Source of the DNA: Serilophus lunatus
Lineage: Eukaryota > Chordata > Aves > Passeriformes > Eurylaimidae
Assembly (NCBI GenBank): GCA_013399895.1
Contig: VXBA01005600.1
Coordinates: forward strand, 1,222,803 to 1,286,802
Length of the DNA: 64,000 nucleotides
Direction: 5' to 3'
This document shows positions 62,001 through 64,000 of the stretch, in pieces. Below the pieces are notes generated by a model. That model was not told the origin of the DNA. It saw only the letters and a list, made by a program, of their open reading frames with translations, and ran no database searches. Made by a program: the position numbers and the translations under genes. Within the stretch, counting starts at the first letter, position 1, and each line of letters opens with the position of its first letter.

Positions 62001-64000
62001 GTAAAGGTATTACAATTTCTATTTACTACAGACTACAAAATCCTTAATTTACAGTTTGAGTTTCAGGTGGGGATGGTTTAACGAACCAGCTGCTGTTTCA
62101 GTGGGTTTAGATTCTCAAGCCATGGCAGAACCAGTAATTTGCATTTCTTGATTTGCAATAACTGTAGGATATTTAACCTGCAAGAATTCGTGCTACACAA
62201 ACAGGAATTTCAACACATACAGAGTTAGACGTGTAACTGACCTCTCAAACATACAGTTTGATTCAGGCACAGAGAAGGAATGTTTAAATTAAGAAAAAAA
62301 CCAGAACTCCATGTGCTTTCACTGACAATTAATTTAGATTTTAGGCACACTTGAAAGTGCACTTTTTCATGCATATCGCAGACATGTATTTTTAAGCCCT
62401 CTCTCTATAATAAAGGAGTAGTCTGTAGACACCAAAGACAATAATTTGTTACAAGAATTCTGAAATACCGAAAGGGCAAATCTACTCTTGATGCAGGTCT
62501 TGAGCAAAATATATGAGTTGATTCAGGAAGTTAACTGATTGAGCCACTAAATAAAAGTGACCATAATATAATTAAGCTCAACATCCTCCCATGGGAACCT
62601 ACCATAAGGTAATAATATTACAGTACTTTTCAAAAAAGGAAGACTTTTATATTGAGGAAGTTAGAAATAGCCTGAAGGGGAAAGTTAGGAAATTAAAATC
62701 CATAGAAGCAGCATGGAGGTTCTTTAAAAGTGCCTTTTTAGACTCCAAGAAAGGACGTATATACTGAAACAATTAGGAATCAAGAAGGTGAGAAATACAG
62801 CAAGGTACAAGGGAATGTTCAGGCCCCCCAAAATAATAATCCTATAATAAAATCTAAATCCAACTCAAGTGACACTAATAGAGCAGAATATAAATTCAGA
62901 ACACCAGAGTAAGGGTTATATCTTACCATTGTTTCACTGGCAGAGTAAGTAGGAGTTTCCCATAAGTATTTATGGTAGAACAACATTCTGAGGTTTGCGA
63001 GGAAATTTAAAGGACAAATAGGGAAGAAACACAGAGAATTTTTAAGTACATTTTGATAAAAGAACTTCCTCAAGCGAGATGATGGTCTTTGGCAGATGCT
63101 GCTTAGCGAGATCGATGGAGTGCAAAAGCCAAAGATACAGCTTGATTTCTTTCCATAAGTGAGACTGGAAAAAACATCCTGTATTTGATGTTTAACATTT
63201 GCTGTTTCTCCACCTATAGGATGAGAAGGGGAAAAGAAAAGCAGGAGAAGAGAAATCATGGAAAGCACCAGCATAAATTACCCTAAAAATATGTGCTCTA
63301 AAGGAACTCAGAATTGGAGTTGTTAAGACAGTGAAGCTATACTATTTGTTTTTTTATAAAATTTCTATTATCACAGTATGGCTAAAAAAGGGCTCTGACC
63401 TTGCAAATATCTTGCAAATGGCAGAGAAACAGAAATAACCCAGAAAAATCCTGTATGAAAATTTAAAATAATTGTAAAATTAAGTCAAAAAAAGCATCTT
63501 GTTTGTGTGTTCGTTTGTTGCCACAAGCAGAATGCTATCAAAGAATTAGTAAGATAACAAAGAAAAAGTAGTTTATATTTCCATGAGTTTTTATACAATG
63601 TTTCTAAAGAAAGTAGTGTTAGAGATTGCCAGTCTTATAATAAAATAGCCCTGTTGTGGTTCTGACTGTATTCTCAAGGAAGAACTGCTCTATACCAGTG
63701 CCTCTGGACATATCTCCAGAACACTGCTAAATTAGGAGCAAAAAACAAATAGAAGAAATAAATGAAGGATATCTTTAAAATATTTTTAAAATGTGTAATC
63801 TAGTATTGCTTCCAGAAAATCAGCTCTTATTTTGAAAAGTTCGTGATACAAAAACCGTCAGTGCCAACTCCAAGTAGCTATCCAACTATAAAAAAGCAGG
63901 TATTAAGCAGAATCTAAAAGAGGATTTGAAGTACTTTGGACAATGAATGCTGTCACTCTTTAACTCAGCAGCATTCTCAGGAGTTCGGCAAGATAAAATT

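Larger units (their letters stand above)
32893..64000 (+). other. HHIP: HHIP gene, 5' portion (partial)
   Basis: Gene locus from the presumed exon 1 to the right edge. Exons 2, 3 and 4 are visible, with introns of about 6.6 kb or more, 7.0 kb, 0.83 kb and at least 15.2 kb. The product is the hedgehog-interacting protein, a roughly 700-residue secreted or surface-attached glycoprotein that sequesters Hedgehog ligands. Only about a quarter of the coding sequence is here. Exon 5, expected to begin with a GGDERG-like propeller segment, was not found to the right edge, so it lies outside. Confidence 0.85.
48791..64000 (+). other. HHIP: HHIP intron 4 (incomplete)
   Basis: Starts gttggatttt and runs beyond the window, at least 15.2 kb. 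It contains three sense-oriented CR1 copies (51,088-51,726; 54,622-54,773; 54,993-56,021), a G/A-rich tract at 54,033-54,087 and a locally GC-rich patch at 49,060-49,350. No further HHIP exon was found. From 56,022 to 64,000 I see only AT-rich single-copy sequence and short frames without domains. Confidence 0.75.

Noticed and set aside
62819..63274. 151-codon minus-strand frame with a hydrophobic start resembling a signal peptide.
   Set aside because: Low-complexity Leu/Ser/Phe composition from AT-rich intron sequence, with no recognisable domain.
56022..64000. Searched for HHIP exon 5 (GGDERG-like start) in the right-hand part of the window.
   Set aside because: No matching coding segment with an acceptor was found, so it is taken to lie beyond the window.

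Overview
The window looks like bird nuclear DNA. It carries about ten fragments of CR1 non-LTR retrotransposons, several with the avian 3' terminus of short ATTCTRTG-type repeats, one probable retroviral LTR, and otherwise AT-rich single-copy sequence. The only protein-coding gene I can support is HHIP (hedgehog-interacting protein), on the + strand and split over long introns. No tRNA, rRNA, CRISPR array or prokaryote-style operon was seen.

Layout. Positions 1 to about 32,000 are intergenic, upstream of HHIP. They hold CR1 pieces at 1-330, 338-478, 797-990, 14,208-15,510, 22,691-22,939, 27,858-27,965 and 28,724-29,670 (all on the minus strand except 22,691), a probable solo LTR near 11,467-11,781, a 32-bp tandem array at 798-952 and a long purine-rich tract at 16,766-17,087. 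Around 32,080-33,950 is a strong CpG island that is interrupted by an 890-base assembly gap (32,893-33,782). HHIP exon 1, with its start codon and signal peptide, is not in the visible sequence and most probably lies in that gap.

Three HHIP coding exons are clear: 40,386-40,581, 47,602-47,758 and 48,589-48,790. They join into one open frame of exactly 555 nt (185 codons), with AG/GT at every junction. They encode the cysteine-rich, folate-receptor-like N-terminal region and the beginning of the beta-propeller that contacts Hedgehog ligands. The rest of the propeller, the EGF-like repeats and the C-terminal hydrophobic anchor lie beyond the right edge. From 48,791 to 64,000 the window is intron 4, which contains three CR1 copies (about 51,088, 54,622 and 54,993), all in the gene's sense orientation. 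Introns 1 to 3 show no recognisable CR1.

Function. HHIP is a secreted or membrane-attached decoy that binds Sonic, Indian and Desert hedgehog and is itself induced by Hedgehog signalling through GLI factors. I found no evidence of an undescribed gene system. The observations most worth checking are the missing exon 1, two weak consecutive splice donors, an in-frame hydrophobic extension upstream of exon 2, a perfect GLI 9-mer in intron 2, the CR1-derived 32-bp array, and two unexplained coding-like stretches at 1,616-1,813 and 31,335-31,472.
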